Source: an uncultured Verrucomicrobia subdivision 3 bacterium (GTDB taxonomy: Bacteria; Verrucomicrobiota; Verrucomicrobiia; Limisphaerales; UBA8199). Taken from it: 62,228 nt of DNA. The translations under genes and the position numbers were made by a program. The notes below the pieces were generated by a model. That model did not search any database and was not told where the DNA came from. It saw nothing but the letters and a program-made list of their open reading frames with translations. Of this stretch, positions 20,050 to 28,596 are shown in pieces. The stretch is taken from the NCBI GenBank assembly GCA_903913865.1, contig CAIWMU010000104.1, forward strand, positions 1-62,228, given 5' to 3'. Each line of letters begins with the position of its first letter. Position 1 is the stretch's first letter.

Positions 20050-22677
20050 TCACTTTTCCCCCCGGGCAATTCGTTCCTGCAGCTTGCGGATGTTTTTTTC
20101 GACCCTCGGACCCATTGTTGGAAAGGCCTTCTGGATCTGCTCGTAAATGCTGACGGCCTGGGACCACTGTTGAGCCTGCTCAGCCAGCCGCGCAGCCTCC
20201 CAGCCTGCCTTTCCCGTCCAGAACGGGTCGGCGGTCTCATTCCCATGGAGTGTCTTCCCGTAGAATACATCGAGGTAATGGTCCCGAGCCAACCGGATCA
20301 ATGCCGGCTTTTCGGCCGGGCCTGACTGCTCCGCCTTCTTTTCAAGCACCACACCCAGTCCGATCTTCGCGATGCTTCTTGCTGTGGCACCTGCCTGAGG
20401 GGACTGGATCACCTGAAAGAAGGCGTTGCTCGCGGAATCATACTCCTTCGTGTAGTGCCCCCATTGCAGCAGACAGTTCGCTTTCTGCCCCCAGGCGAGC
20501 GGGGAAAGCTTGTTGGTGGGATAGGAGTCGCAGATCTTCCCAAAAACTCCAATGGCCGACTCCAGCACTTCAAGTCGGTTGGTTTCGGGGGTGTCCATCT
20601 TCATCAGGGTATCCCCGTAGGCGAACATGGCCTGAATACGCAGATCAACGGGGCAGCTGAGGTCGCTGGTAAGATTCGTAAAGTGGTTGATGCCATCAGG
20701 CCATCCCTGCCGCGCCAGTGCCGCACGCCCGGCCATCAGCCGAGCCTGATACATCAGTTCGGAGGGTGGCAGGTTCGTGTCTTGAAACAGGGCCTTGTAG
20801 TTTTTTTCCGCCTCCACCGGGTCGCCTGACCGGAAGTAATAGTCCGCAACCCACAACTTCGCCAACGGCACATAGTCACCATTGGTATATCTGGAAATCA
20901 GGTTCGTGAAGGCAGTCAGCGCATTTGTTTCATGACCGGACTGGAAAGTGGCCCATCCAAGATAGTAGTTCACGGCTTGAATGGCTGCGTGGCTGGGATG
21001 ACTCGAAACCCAACGCTCATAAATCTGGGTAGCCGCAGTCCAGTTCTCCTCACGTTCAAACGTGCGACCGATCGCCAACTCGATTTCCGGCGCCAGTGGG
21101 GAATTTGTGGCGGTGGCCAGAAACCCTGTGAAGATCGCCCTCGCTGCTGCCGGGTTCCCCTGTGTTGAAACCTGCTGCCCCGTGAGCAAAACCGTGCTGT
21201 CCGTCCGGAATCCACCCGGATATTCGGAGACAATCCTGGCCATCAAGTTCGTCGCACTGACCAGATCTCCCGCAGCCAACCCCGACTTTACAGCCTGATA
21301 GAGGGCCCTCTCCACGAGATTCGTCTTCACTCCAGGAAGTTGCCCCAACTTTTCCACAACAAACTTGTAGTTGGAAAGCGCCCCGGTGTGGTTTTGCTGT
21401 TGGAATTGCGCATCTGCCAGCTTGAACGCGGCGACGGCCTGATCAAAAGAGGGGGGAAGCAGCCCCATGGCAGCCTGAAAAGCATGTTCACTTTCCACCA
21501 ACCGACCCGATAAGGAAAAGCACCAACCGAGATTCAACTGCGCCCGCCCCGCCAGCGGACTGCCCGGAAATCGGTTCGTCAGGCTGGTAAACGAGGCAAC
21601 GGCTTGTTGCAACAGGTTGGTCTGGCCTGCTTCACCGGAGATTTGCTGGCGCAACCGCAACTCACCCACCGTCAACAACCCCAGAGGCACTGCGGGGCTT
21701 TCCGGCATTTTCGTGAGAAACGCCTCCAACAGCTGAACAGCCGTCCCCGGATTGTTCCTCGCTATTGCAATTTGGGTGATTTTCAGCATCGCTTCCTGCT
21801 GCCGCTCCGGAGTGGCCCCGTCCGAAAGGTTCCCCGCATAGACGGCGAGAGCCTCATCGGCACGACCCAACTGCTCAAGCAAACCCGCCGTAAATGCCAC
21901 GCTCTCGGCCACCAAGCCACGATGTGCTGCAGTTCCGGCCAGTGACATGAGGTTGGTTGCCCCTTGCAGCGCCTCGGGAAGTCTGCCCCCAGCAACGGCA
22001 ACCCGGCTGAGAATGTGCTGGCGGTGCCAGCTTTTTAATGGATCCAGAGCAAGTGGAATCGCAGGAGCTAGAGCGGCGGCGGCAGCGACAGGATTGTTCA
22101 ATGCAAGGTGCGCCTCGGCAAGCAGGATCTGGCCCTGCCCGGTCAATGCCGATGCAGGCGCCCCTTTGATGGCCAATTGAAAGGCGCCCGATGGCTGCTC
22201 CAGCAACTCAATGACCCGCTTCCAATCGCCAAGTCTGGCCACCGCCTCCCCCTGGCTGACACTTGCCGACAACCTCTGACTGCTTGCCGGATATTCTCGA
22301 AGCAACCTGTCAAAGGACCCGGCTGAGGCCTTGTAATCCCCTTTGCGAAAATATGCCTCCCCCAGCCAGAACAGATATTGGTCAGCCCACGACCCCGCCT
22401 GCGCAAATCGCCCGTTCAACAAATCGATGCAACCGCTGAAGTTGGTCTGCTGCAGCCGTGCCTCAGCCTGAAACAAAACCGCTTCAGGCACCCGGGTTGA
22501 GGCGGGAAACTTCTCGATAAAATCGGCGAAATCACCCTCCGCACGATCCCAGATGCGTGCCTCAAAGGCATTGGAGCCGGCGTTGAACGCCCGGTTCTCC
22601 ACCGCGCTCGCGGCACGACCAGCCGGTGCGATGCAGATCAGGACAAAAAGCAGGATTAAACGCCAAAGGGACGCCAT
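20050..22677 (-). CDS. Large exported TPR-repeat protein
   Basis: From the ATG at 22677 the product is 875 aa, opening with a signal peptide (MASLWRLILLFVLICIAPAGRA). The frame is open to 22881, but the extra 68 residues are Gly/Arg/Ser-rich and look non-coding. The mature protein is a run of tetratricopeptide repeats, e.g. FPASTRVPEAVLFQAEARLQ, YLFWLGEAYFRKGDYKASAG, YYLGWATFQSGHETNALTAF, in the style of YbgF/BamD-type envelope scaffold proteins. It is probably periplasmic or outer-membrane-associated and mediates protein assembly. The partner is unknown. It may share a transcript with folE2. Confidence 0.85.
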   Translation of the reverse strand: MASLWRLILLFVLICIAPAGRAASAVENRAFNAGSNAFEARIWDRAEGDFADFIEKFPASTRVPEAVLFQAEARLQQTNFSGCIDLLNGRFAQAGSWADQYLFWLGEAYFRKGDYKASAGSFDRLLREYPASSQRLSASVSQGEAVARLGDWKRVIELLEQPSGAFQLAIKGAPASALTGQGQILLAEAHLALNNPVAAAAALAPAIPLALDPLKSWHRQHILSRVAVAGGRLPEALQGATNLMSLAGTAAHRGLVAESVAFTAGLLEQLGRADEALAVYAGNLSDGATPERQQEAMLKITQIAIARNNPGTAVQLLEAFLTKMPESPAVPLGLLTVGELRLRQQISGEAGQTNLLQQAVASFTSLTNRFPGSPLAGRAQLNLGWCFSLSGRLVESEHAFQAAMGLLPPSFDQAVAAFKLADAQFQQQNHTGALSNYKFVVEKLGQLPGVKTNLVERALYQAVKSGLAAGDLVSATNLMARIVSEYPGGFRTDSTVLLTGQQVSTQGNPAAARAIFTGFLATATNSPLAPEIELAIGRTFEREENWTAATQIYERWVSSHPSHAAIQAVNYYLGWATFQSGHETNALTAFTNLISRYTNGDYVPLAKLWVADYYFRSGDPVEAEKNYKALFQDTNLPPSELMYQARLMAGRAALARQGWPDGINHFTNLTSDLSCPVDLRIQAMFAYGDTLMKMDTPETNRLEVLESAIGVFGKICDSYPTNKLSPLAWGQKANCLLQWGHYTKEYDSASNAFFQVIQSPQAGATARSIAKIGLGVVLEKKAEQSGPAEKPALIRLARDHYLDVFYGKTLHGNETADPFWTGKAGWEAARLAEQAQQWSQAVSIYEQIQKAFPTMGPRVEKNIRKLQERIARGEK

Positions 22678-22874
22678 TGGCCTGCAGGATAGCGCACAAG
22701 TCCACCCTCCGGAAAGGCGGAAATTCGCCATGGAACCTCTGCCCGAACTTCCCCCTTCTGAACCGACTGGATTTCCAAACCGGCGCAGGGACGATCTACC
22801 CTGCACCAATCCTGTTGCCTTGGGCCCACGCCTCAGACAACCATTCTGACACACCACAATTTGAGGTAAACACA

Positions 22875-24497
22875 ATGACACGACGTGAAAGCATTCGGCT
22901 GATGGCTGGGGCGACCTTCGCCAGTGGGTTCATCCCCTGGGATTTCCAGGACTCAAGAACGAAAAGAGACTACCACGTCTGTCTCAGCCCACAGCAGGTG
23001 CTCGATGATCCCGATTTTCCCCGCTTGCTCCGGAGCTCCGGAGTGTCCTGCGTCTGGCTCGCAGCCTACTTTTATGGTCACTGGCCCTGGTCTCTCCAGA
23101 CCCTCCAATCTGCAAGGGATCGGCTAGAAAGGGCGGGCCTTGGCGTCCACATTGTCAACGTGCCCCTGGGACATCCGGGCGATTCTCTGGGGTCCAAGGA
23201 CGGAACCTTTCCACTCTCCCCGCCTCCCCACTGGCGGCTTGGCACCGCAGCGGATGCCAGAACCCACTCGGGAACCTCCCTGCACAGTCCGGCGACGGAG
23301 GAAAACGGCGTGGCTCTGCGAGCACTCCGCAAATCCGGATTCGGCACGGTTTTTTTGGACGATGACTTCCGTCTGGCCCAGGGGCCAGGGACGATCGGAG
23401 GATGCTTTTGTGAGGACCACAAACGCGAATTTCTACAAAGGACCGGATTTTCATCCTCCACTTGGCCCCGGTTGCTCGATGATATCCAACATCGCCGCAA
23501 CACCCCCCTCCTCCGCGACTGGACCGGATTTACCTGCGACCAACTCACCGGTTCATTCCGTGCCCAGAGGAAGGCGTCCGGTGGGAACCTTGGAATCATG
23601 GTCATGTATCTGGGTGCTGAGAAGGCGGGCATCCGATTGAAGGACTATCATGGAGTGCCACTTCGGGTCGGGGAGTTGATGTTTCACGATTCGGCATTCG
23701 CCCCCATCAAGGGAAAGACGGACGAACTGTTCAGCGCAATGTTCCATCGCAGGTTCGTGACTCCCGAACTCGCCTACAGTGAAACAACCGCCTACCCGGC
23801 CGACAAACTGTCGGCACCCAACATGGCTGCAAAGCTGGTTATATCAACCTTCGCTGATGTCCGCCACACCATGTTCATGAGTGGAATCATTCCCTTCCCT
23901 AAATCGCATTGGGCCGATCTCGCTCAGGCCATGAAACAGCAGGCCCGGTTTCATAAGGTTCTAGCGGGGCACAGCCCCCAGGGCCCCTTCAAGCACTACT
24001 GGGGCGAATCCAGTCGGCAAGTGGGGACGGACCAACCGTTCAGCCTGTTCCTTGCCGCAGGCATCCCCTTTGAGGTCACCGCCCGCCCCGCCCGGGATGG
24101 GTGGACCTTCCTTTCCGATGCCGATGCTGCGGCAGTCGCCCAAAATCAACTCCCTTCAAGAGGCACCCGATACATCACTCGAACACAACAGGCGCCTTCG
24201 TCCATACCCAACTCCCCTCCACCCCCGGGCAGTGCCGGAAACGCAGGCACACCGCAACTGGAGCACTGCCCGGAATCCCTTGAAGCGCTGTTCGCTTTCA
24301 AAAGCCGACTGGATGCCAAAACCCCCTTTGTTGTGAACAATGAGCCCGCTGTTCTCGCGTGGTATCCCACCGCCCGCGCCGCGCTTCTCTGGAATCCCAG
24401 TGAGGACCGGAAGACTTTTGCCATCCGCTTCAAGAATGCCACGCGCGAAGTGACCCTCCAGGGTCTCGATTCCGCACTACTCCAGGATCTGGTATGA
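22875..24497 (+). CDS. Tat-exported hypothetical protein, possible TIM-barrel glycosidase
   Basis: The start is set at ATG 22875 (MTRRESIRLMAGATFASGF), giving 540 aa, with TGAGGT ~9 nt upstream; the frame upstream of it is non-coding in character. The N-terminus has a twin-arginine-like motif (TRRESIRLM) and a hydrophobic stretch. Features include VFLDDDFRL (~158), GGCFCEDHKREFLQ (~175) and YSETTAYPADKLS. Acidic clusters in this arrangement, with GCFC...H..F, recall clan A glycoside-hydrolase-like TIM barrels found in this group of bacteria, but I cannot assign a family. It is transcribed divergently from the TPR gene, across a ~200-nt shared promoter region. Confidence 0.75.
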   Translation: MTRRESIRLMAGATFASGFIPWDFQDSRTKRDYHVCLSPQQVLDDPDFPRLLRSSGVSCVWLAAYFYGHWPWSLQTLQSARDRLERAGLGVHIVNVPLGHPGDSLGSKDGTFPLSPPPHWRLGTAADARTHSGTSLHSPATEENGVALRALRKSGFGTVFLDDDFRLAQGPGTIGGCFCEDHKREFLQRTGFSSSTWPRLLDDIQHRRNTPLLRDWTGFTCDQLTGSFRAQRKASGGNLGIMVMYLGAEKAGIRLKDYHGVPLRVGELMFHDSAFAPIKGKTDELFSAMFHRRFVTPELAYSETTAYPADKLSAPNMAAKLVISTFADVRHTMFMSGIIPFPKSHWADLAQAMKQQARFHKVLAGHSPQGPFKHYWGESSRQVGTDQPFSLFLAAGIPFEVTARPARDGWTFLSDADAAAVAQNQLPSRGTRYITRTQQAPSSIPNSPPPPGSAGNAGTPQLEHCPESLEALFAFKSRLDAKTPFVVNNEPAVLAWYPTARAALLWNPSEDRKTFAIRFKNATREVTLQGLDSALLQDLV

Positions 24498-24622
24498 TGT
24501 GATCCCCCCTAAACCTTCACCGGACGGGAACTTCGTGAATTGGCTCAAGTGTTCTTCGATCCCTGCCGATGATCCTGATGTGATGGCATGGACGCCGTCG
24601 AAAACACAAGGATCGTGTTCCA

Positions 24623-25699
24623 ATGAGAATTCAAAGCTCCGATGTGTCGCTGGCAAGCGCGCACTCCTACACCGAAAAGTTCTCTCGTGAGGAGTCACTG
24701 CAGGTTTGGGTTGGCTCACGTCAGCCCGCTGCCCCGGAGGGCCGGGGGCCGCGAGGCCCAAACCCCGGCGCCGAATCAGGCCACACCCGGCACGATCACC
24801 ACCACCACGACGCCTCCGAATCCGATGATCAGCAAACGGAGAATGCAAAGGCGGAGGAGCAGTTGGATCCGAGGGACAGGATAGTCAAGGCCCTCATGGA
24901 GCGGCTCTTTGCAGCTCATATCAAATTGCAGGCGGTCCCCCAATCAAGCACACAGTGTTCTGGAGGCACCGAATGCGCTGCCCCAGCCACTACCCCCGAT
25001 GATGCCCCGGCCCCACCGGATCCGGAGCAGCAGGGATGGGGCATCGACTACCAGTCCCGGGAAGTGCGCTCCGAATCAGAGCAAACCGCTTTCGCTGCAA
25101 AAGGCACCGTTCAAACAGCTGACGGTCGCCAGATCGAGTTCGATGTGGCCCTGGCCATGAGCCGACAATCAACCCAGGAAACCAGGACCAGCATCAAGGC
25201 TGGAGATGCTCTCATAGACCCTCTCGTGCTCAGTTTCAACGGCACCGCAGCCCAGCTCACCGACCAGCGTGTCGCGTTCGACCTGAACTCCGATGGCAAA
25301 AATGAGAACATCGCCTCCCTGCAGTCAGGCGGGGCATTTCTCGCCCTCGACAAGAATGGAGACGGCACCATCAACAACGGTTCAGAGTTGTTCGGCCCCA
25401 GCAGCGGCTCCGGATTCAGCGAGTTGGCGGCCTACGATGTGGACCACAATTCCTGGATTGATGAAAACGACCCCATTTTCAATAAGCTCAGTCTTATGAA
25501 TTTTGACGGGACGGGCAAACAGGCTCTCTCAAGCCTTGCGCAAAAAAATGTCGGAGCGATTTATCTGGGGAACGCGAGCACACCGTTCTCCCTCAAGACC
25601 GACACCCAGCAGACCCTCGGCCAGATAGCCACAAGTGGGGTATACCTAAACGAGCAGGGAGGCGTGGGGCTTGTGCAGCAGGTCGATTTGGCGGTGTGA
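24623..25699 (+). CDS. EF-hand-like calcium-binding protein with His-rich linker
   Basis: This 358-aa protein belongs to a conserved bacterial group starting with an MRIQSSDVSLASAHSY-type N-terminus. It has an Asp/Asn-rich C-terminal half: DLNSDGKNENI, DKNGDGTINNGSELFG and DVDHNSWIDENDPIF are EF-hand-like or VCBS-like loops likely to bind Ca2+. The tail NVGAIYLGNASTPFSL...GVYLNEQGGVGLVQQVDL is characteristic. Residues ~52-70 contain a His/Asp run (HTRHDHHHHDASE) that could bind transition metals. There is no signal peptide, so it is cytoplasmic or exported by a leaderless route. The function is unknown. A YjfB-like gene lies 657 nt downstream. Confidence 0.75.
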   Translation: MRIQSSDVSLASAHSYTEKFSREESLQVWVGSRQPAAPEGRGPRGPNPGAESGHTRHDHHHHDASESDDQQTENAKAEEQLDPRDRIVKALMERLFAAHIKLQAVPQSSTQCSGGTECAAPATTPDDAPAPPDPEQQGWGIDYQSREVRSESEQTAFAAKGTVQTADGRQIEFDVALAMSRQSTQETRTSIKAGDALIDPLVLSFNGTAAQLTDQRVAFDLNSDGKNENIASLQSGGAFLALDKNGDGTINNGSELFGPSSGSGFSELAAYDVDHNSWIDENDPIFNKLSLMNFDGTGKQALSSLAQKNVGAIYLGNASTPFSLKTDTQQTLGQIATSGVYLNEQGGVGLVQQVDLAV

Positions 25700-26355
25700 G
25701 GTTCGGAACCTCTGCGCCAGTCCGCCAGATCAAAGGGCTCTGCGAGGGAGGAGCATAAAACTCCCAGAGGGGTCTGGTGGGAAAGCCGGGGCTAGACACG
25801 GCGCCGTAACCTTCTGCGCATGGAAACGATGAGAGACCCACAAAAGCGGCATGTCAGGCAATTGCCATGCGCAACTGCTTATGACGGGGTTTACATCAAC
25901 AGTCCACCAACAACACCCCCCCCTGTCCCGGCTGGGAATCCCAACGAGGATTCTGGCACAAAGCCCATGGTTGCACCACCGAGGTCCTACCATGGGTGAA
26001 TGGTGGACAACCAATCAACCCTGAAAGGGTTGTGCCGTCGTAAAACCCGGGGAGGTTGGCTGGATGTGCCTCGATATGGCCGAACGGGCAGAGCACCCAA
26101 TTGATTTACATTACCACCCCATAGCCCCTGCTGGTCAAGGCACCCGTTCGATTCCCCGGCACAACCACCTTCGGGGTTGTGGAGCACCTCCCACCCTTAC
26201 CCGGGGTAACGCCGTAGACGGCGTAACCCCGGGCTTTGGGGCTGAACCCCTTCAGGGTTCCCGGAAGGGGGACCATCATCAGCAGGTTCGACCATTGGAC
26301 CATCACTATAAAATATTTCTAAAGTTCCTCCGGATTACTCCGATAACAACCATAT
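25700..26355. other. Gene-free region with palindromic repeats
   Basis: Short frames occur on both strands, but none has protein-like composition. From ~25990 the region carries a chain of perfect or near-perfect hairpins, listed separately. This looks like a REP-like intergenic repeat family rather than coding DNA. Confidence 0.6.
26016..26260. repeat. Cluster of REP-like palindromes
   Basis: Four dyads are visible. CAACCCT/AGGGTTG is at 26016-26032. ACAACC/GGTTGT is at 26161-26180. A near-perfect 34-bp palindrome spans 26200-26233 (arms CCCGGGGTAACGCCG and its mirror). GAACCC/GGGTTC is at 26244-26260. The spacing and the pyrimidine-rich phrasing between them suggest one composite repeat unit of ~250 bp of the kind dispersed between genes. 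Other genomic copies are not in this window. Confidence 0.65.
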
Positions 26356-26550
26356 ATGACCATCACAGGCCAGCCAGCAACATCCCTGTTGGAAAGCATT
26401 TTGGATGCAGGAAGTGCCCGTCAGGATATCGGCATTGCCGTTCTCAAAAAGGCGCAGGATGCAGAGAAGCAGCAGGGTGAGGCGATGGTGAACCTTCTGG
26501 AACAGGCTGGGCAACCCCAGTCCGACCAGAGGCTCGACGTCCTCGCCTGA
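26356..26550 (+). CDS. YjfB-like putative motility small protein
   Basis: This 64-aa helical protein's core (GIAVLKKAQDAEKQQGEAMV then NLLEQAGQP) matches the pattern of the YjfB family of putative motility proteins: an N-terminal helix, then VAVLKKALDxQxQQGxxxLxLL. The family is annotated as motility-linked, but its biochemical role is unknown. No Shine-Dalgarno sequence is evident before the ATG. No flagellar genes are in the window, so a motility role here is unsupported. Confidence 0.6.
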   Translation: MTITGQPATSLLESILDAGSARQDIGIAVLKKAQDAEKQQGEAMVNLLEQAGQPQSDQRLDVLA

Positions 26551-27197
26551 GTTCCTGCCCGGCAACCACGGTTGCCGCTGCAAGTTTTAAGGTTGCGCCT
26601 ATTCGCAGCCAACCGGTGTTCTGTAGTCATCCCCTACCGATTCTCTCTCAGCAACTTGCGGAATCCACGCTGCACATTCCCTTTTCCACTGCCAGCCGGC
26701 CAACTTCGGTTTGGAACCTCTCGGGCAGACCGGTTTGCATTCCGGGTTTGTCCCGACATCTTGGTCCCGATGCCAAAACTGCGAGCCTTTATGGTAGGTT
26801 CCCACTTCAGGCGGGCTGTAAGCCCGGCATGTGATAGCCTGGGATGCAGGCCCGGGGAGTAGGAACACCCCAGAAACATTTCAGACCGCCCTGCAAGGGC
26901 AAAACCCGTCCACAGAATCTCCTACCCGTCACGCCAGGACGGTCGTGCCCCTCCGCGAGTATCAATCGCCCATCTCTCCACCCAGAGCTCCCCCGTTACC
27001 GGTCCACGCTCAAATCCAATTTATGAACATCCAGTGATACCACCTAGACTCGATTTTTTGAAACCATTGTCCTTTCCTGGTGTTACCTTATCATCAAGAC
27101 CGTTCCAAAATAGGACAGTCGGGACAAAAAGTGTCCTCTCGGGTCGGTGATTGCCCCCGGATGAGGATTCTGGTAAGTTACAGATACGGTGAGAGTC
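26551..27197. other. Gene-free region with repeat remnants
   Basis: No credible coding frame is seen. Around 26805-26875 GC-rich phrases (GGCGGGCTGTAAGCCCGGC, then CCTGGGATGCAGGCCCGGGG) look like a second, degenerate copy of the REP-like intergenic repeats upstream. The 3' end leads into the first prepilin promoter. Confidence 0.5.
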
Positions 27198-27259
27198 GGG
27201 CAATAAGTGGACGCTATTGTAATAATCATAAAACCGGCCCGGCACTTTGTTCACGCCGC
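27198..27259 (+). promoter_or_regulatory. Conserved prepilin promoter, copy 1
   Basis: It contains GGGCAAT (27198-27204), GTGGAC (27207-27212), an AT-rich -10-like TAATAAT (27220-27226) and GTTCACGCCGC (27249-27259), 13 nt before the first prepilin ATG. The same order recurs before the other two prepilin genes. GTGGAC/GTTCAC is an imperfect inverted pair bracketing the -10 box. Confidence 0.55.
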
Positions 27260-27271
27260 TGGAAAGAAAAA

Positions 27272-27637
27272 ATGAAAATCAATAACTCGAAAAAACAGGG
27301 CTTCACTCTGGTGGAGATCATGATTGTTGTGGCAATCATCGGGATGCTGGCAGCAATCGCGATTCCGAACTTCGTGAAAGCGCGTAACACAGCCCAGGCG
27401 AATGCATGCATTTCGAACATGAAACAGGTCGATGGGGGCATCCAGCAGTGGGCACTTGAGAAGGGAAAGAAAGATTCGGATGCCCCTAAGAGCGATGAAG
27501 TTGCAGAATATGTGAAGGGCCGCAAGATGCCCACATGCCCCGCAGGCGGGGAGTATGCTCTAGGTGCCCGGGTGGACGCTGTGCCTAGCATCACATGTCC
27601 GAACGAGGTGTCCACCCCGCCCCACAAACTCCCATAA
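27272..27637 (+). CDS. Type IV pilin-like/pseudopilin, copy 1
   Basis: This 121-aa prepilin has a short basic leader (MKINNSKKQG) cleaved before FTLVEIMIVVAIIGMLAAIA. Glu5 is present, as required for pilin assembly. The alpha1 helix continues into VKARNTAQANACISNMKQVD. The C-terminus has PTCP and ITCP cysteines, probably one disulfide loop, and ends PPHKLP. Such short prepilins are abundant in Verrucomicrobiota and related phyla and may form pili or type II secretion pseudopili. The start at ATG 27272 has GGAAAG upstream; the frame extends further 5' but without coding character. A terminator follows, so it is a single-gene unit. Confidence 0.93.
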   Translation: MKINNSKKQGFTLVEIMIVVAIIGMLAAIAIPNFVKARNTAQANACISNMKQVDGGIQQWALEKGKKDSDAPKSDEVAEYVKGRKMPTCPAGGEYALGARVDAVPSITCPNEVSTPPHKLP

Positions 27638-27669
27638 CGCATCGGATCGGTTAAACCCTATTCCTTCAA

Positions 27670-27697
27670 GGCCCGAGGACCTCGGGCCTATTTTTTG
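27670..27697 (+). terminator. Terminator after prepilin 1
   Basis: The stem GGCCCGAG (27670-27677) / CTCGGGCC (27681-27688) with a 3-nt loop is followed by TATTTTTTGTT. It is a classical Rho-independent terminator 33 nt after the stop. Confidence 0.9.
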
Positions 27698-27860
27698 TTA
27701 TTGCCTTCTCTCAGCCTACCAACACCAAGGAAGACCAACCCGAGGGGAGGAGCTCCTGTCCCATAGGGCACTCTGAGGGTCCATTCTAATGCTTGAGCAA
27801 CTTTTTGAAAACATGATCATCCGTAAAAAACCCGATGGCATGCCCCTTGCTATTCACAAC

Positions 27861-27934
27861 TTGCGGTTGCGACAGGCAATCAGTGAACGCGCTCCGCAAT
27901 ATAAAATAACCCGCCTGTCGTTAGTTCACGCCGC
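27861..27934 (+). promoter_or_regulatory. Conserved prepilin promoter, copy 2
   Basis: TTGCGGTTG (27861-27869), GGCAAT (27875-27880), GTGAAC (27883-27888), TATAAAAT (27900-27907) and GTTCACGCCGC (27924-27934) match copy 3 almost block for block. GTGAACG and CGTTCAC-type half-sites form a dyad around the -10 box. Confidence 0.6.
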
Positions 27935-27962
27935 ACTTGGTTAAAGAAAGGCAAAAGAAAAT

Positions 27963-28325
27963 ATGAAGATCACCACCAACAGAACAGCTGGCTTCACCCT
28001 CGTGGAAATCATGATCGTGGTCGCCATCATCGGCTTGCTGGCCGCCATCGCGATCCCCAATTTCGTGAAGGCTCGTAACACATCTCAGGCCAACGCCTGC
28101 ATCAGCAACATGCGGCAGATCGATAGCGGAATTCAGCAGTGGGCTTTGGAAAAGAGCCAGAAGGATTCTGCGGCTGTCGACAACGCTGAAGTTGCAAAGT
28201 ACATTAAGGGTCAAGCGCTGCCCACCTGCCCTGCTAGCGGCGCCTATTCCACGACAACCGTGTCCGCCGTCCCGAGTGTCACTTGCGCAAATGCAGCGCT
28301 TGTACCGCCGCACGTTCTGCCTTGA
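27963..28325 (+). CDS. Type IV pilin-like/pseudopilin, copy 2
   Basis: This 120-aa prepilin has the leader MKITTNRTAG and mature start FTLVEIMIVVAIIGLLAAIA with Glu5. The region to residue ~65 is nearly identical to copy 1 (NTSQANACISNMRQID, QQWALEK), and the C-terminal portion diverges. Two conserved cysteines (PTCP, VTCA) are again present and it ends PPHVLP. AAAGG lies ~12 nt before the ATG. It is flanked by its own promoter element and terminator, so the three paralogues can be expressed separately. Confidence 0.94.
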   Translation: MKITTNRTAGFTLVEIMIVVAIIGLLAAIAIPNFVKARNTSQANACISNMRQIDSGIQQWALEKSQKDSAAVDNAEVAKYIKGQALPTCPASGAYSTTTVSAVPSVTCANAALVPPHVLP

Positions 28326-28358
28326 TCCACAACGACCTCAACGTGTCCCAATCTCAAG

Positions 28359-28389
28359 AGCCCGGGGCATCGGTCCCCGGGCTTTTTTG
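28359..28389 (+). terminator. Terminator after prepilin 2
   Basis: The stem GCCCGGGG (28360-28367) / CCCCGGGC (28375-28382) with a 7-nt loop is followed by TTTTTT. It is a strong Rho-independent terminator. Confidence 0.92.
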
Positions 28390-28500
28390 TGCTTAAATTT
28401 AGATCGCTTGTGAGCCCTCCATTTCTGCCATTTAACCTGGTTGACACTTATTGTCTGGAAATCTGCTTTTAGGCATTATCCATGCTCCAACAGGATGATG

Positions 28501-28573
28501 TTGCGGTTGGCAGAGGGCAATTCGTGAACACTCCGTCATTATACATTCCCGCCCTAGGCTTCGTTCACACCGC
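28501..28573 (+). promoter_or_regulatory. Conserved prepilin promoter, copy 3
   Basis: TTGCGGTTG (28501-28509), GGCAAT (28516-28521), GTGAAC (28524-28529), TATACAT (28540-28546) and GTTCACACCGC (28563-28573) precede the third prepilin gene by 23 nt. The blocks are shared with copy 2 and, less fully, copy 1. Confidence 0.6.
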
Positions 28574-28596
28574 TCCGAAAGGAAGAAACATGAAGT

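Noticed and set aside
25987-26306. Short frames on both strands with peptides such as RRHNPFRVDWLSTIHPW
   Set aside because: They come from the palindromic intergenic repeat. Such peptides are often mis-annotated, and there is no ribosome-binding site or domain.
27080-27271. 64-codon N-terminal extension of prepilin 1
   Set aside because: It covers the promoter elements and lacks coding character. The ATG at 27272 gives a normal prepilin leader.
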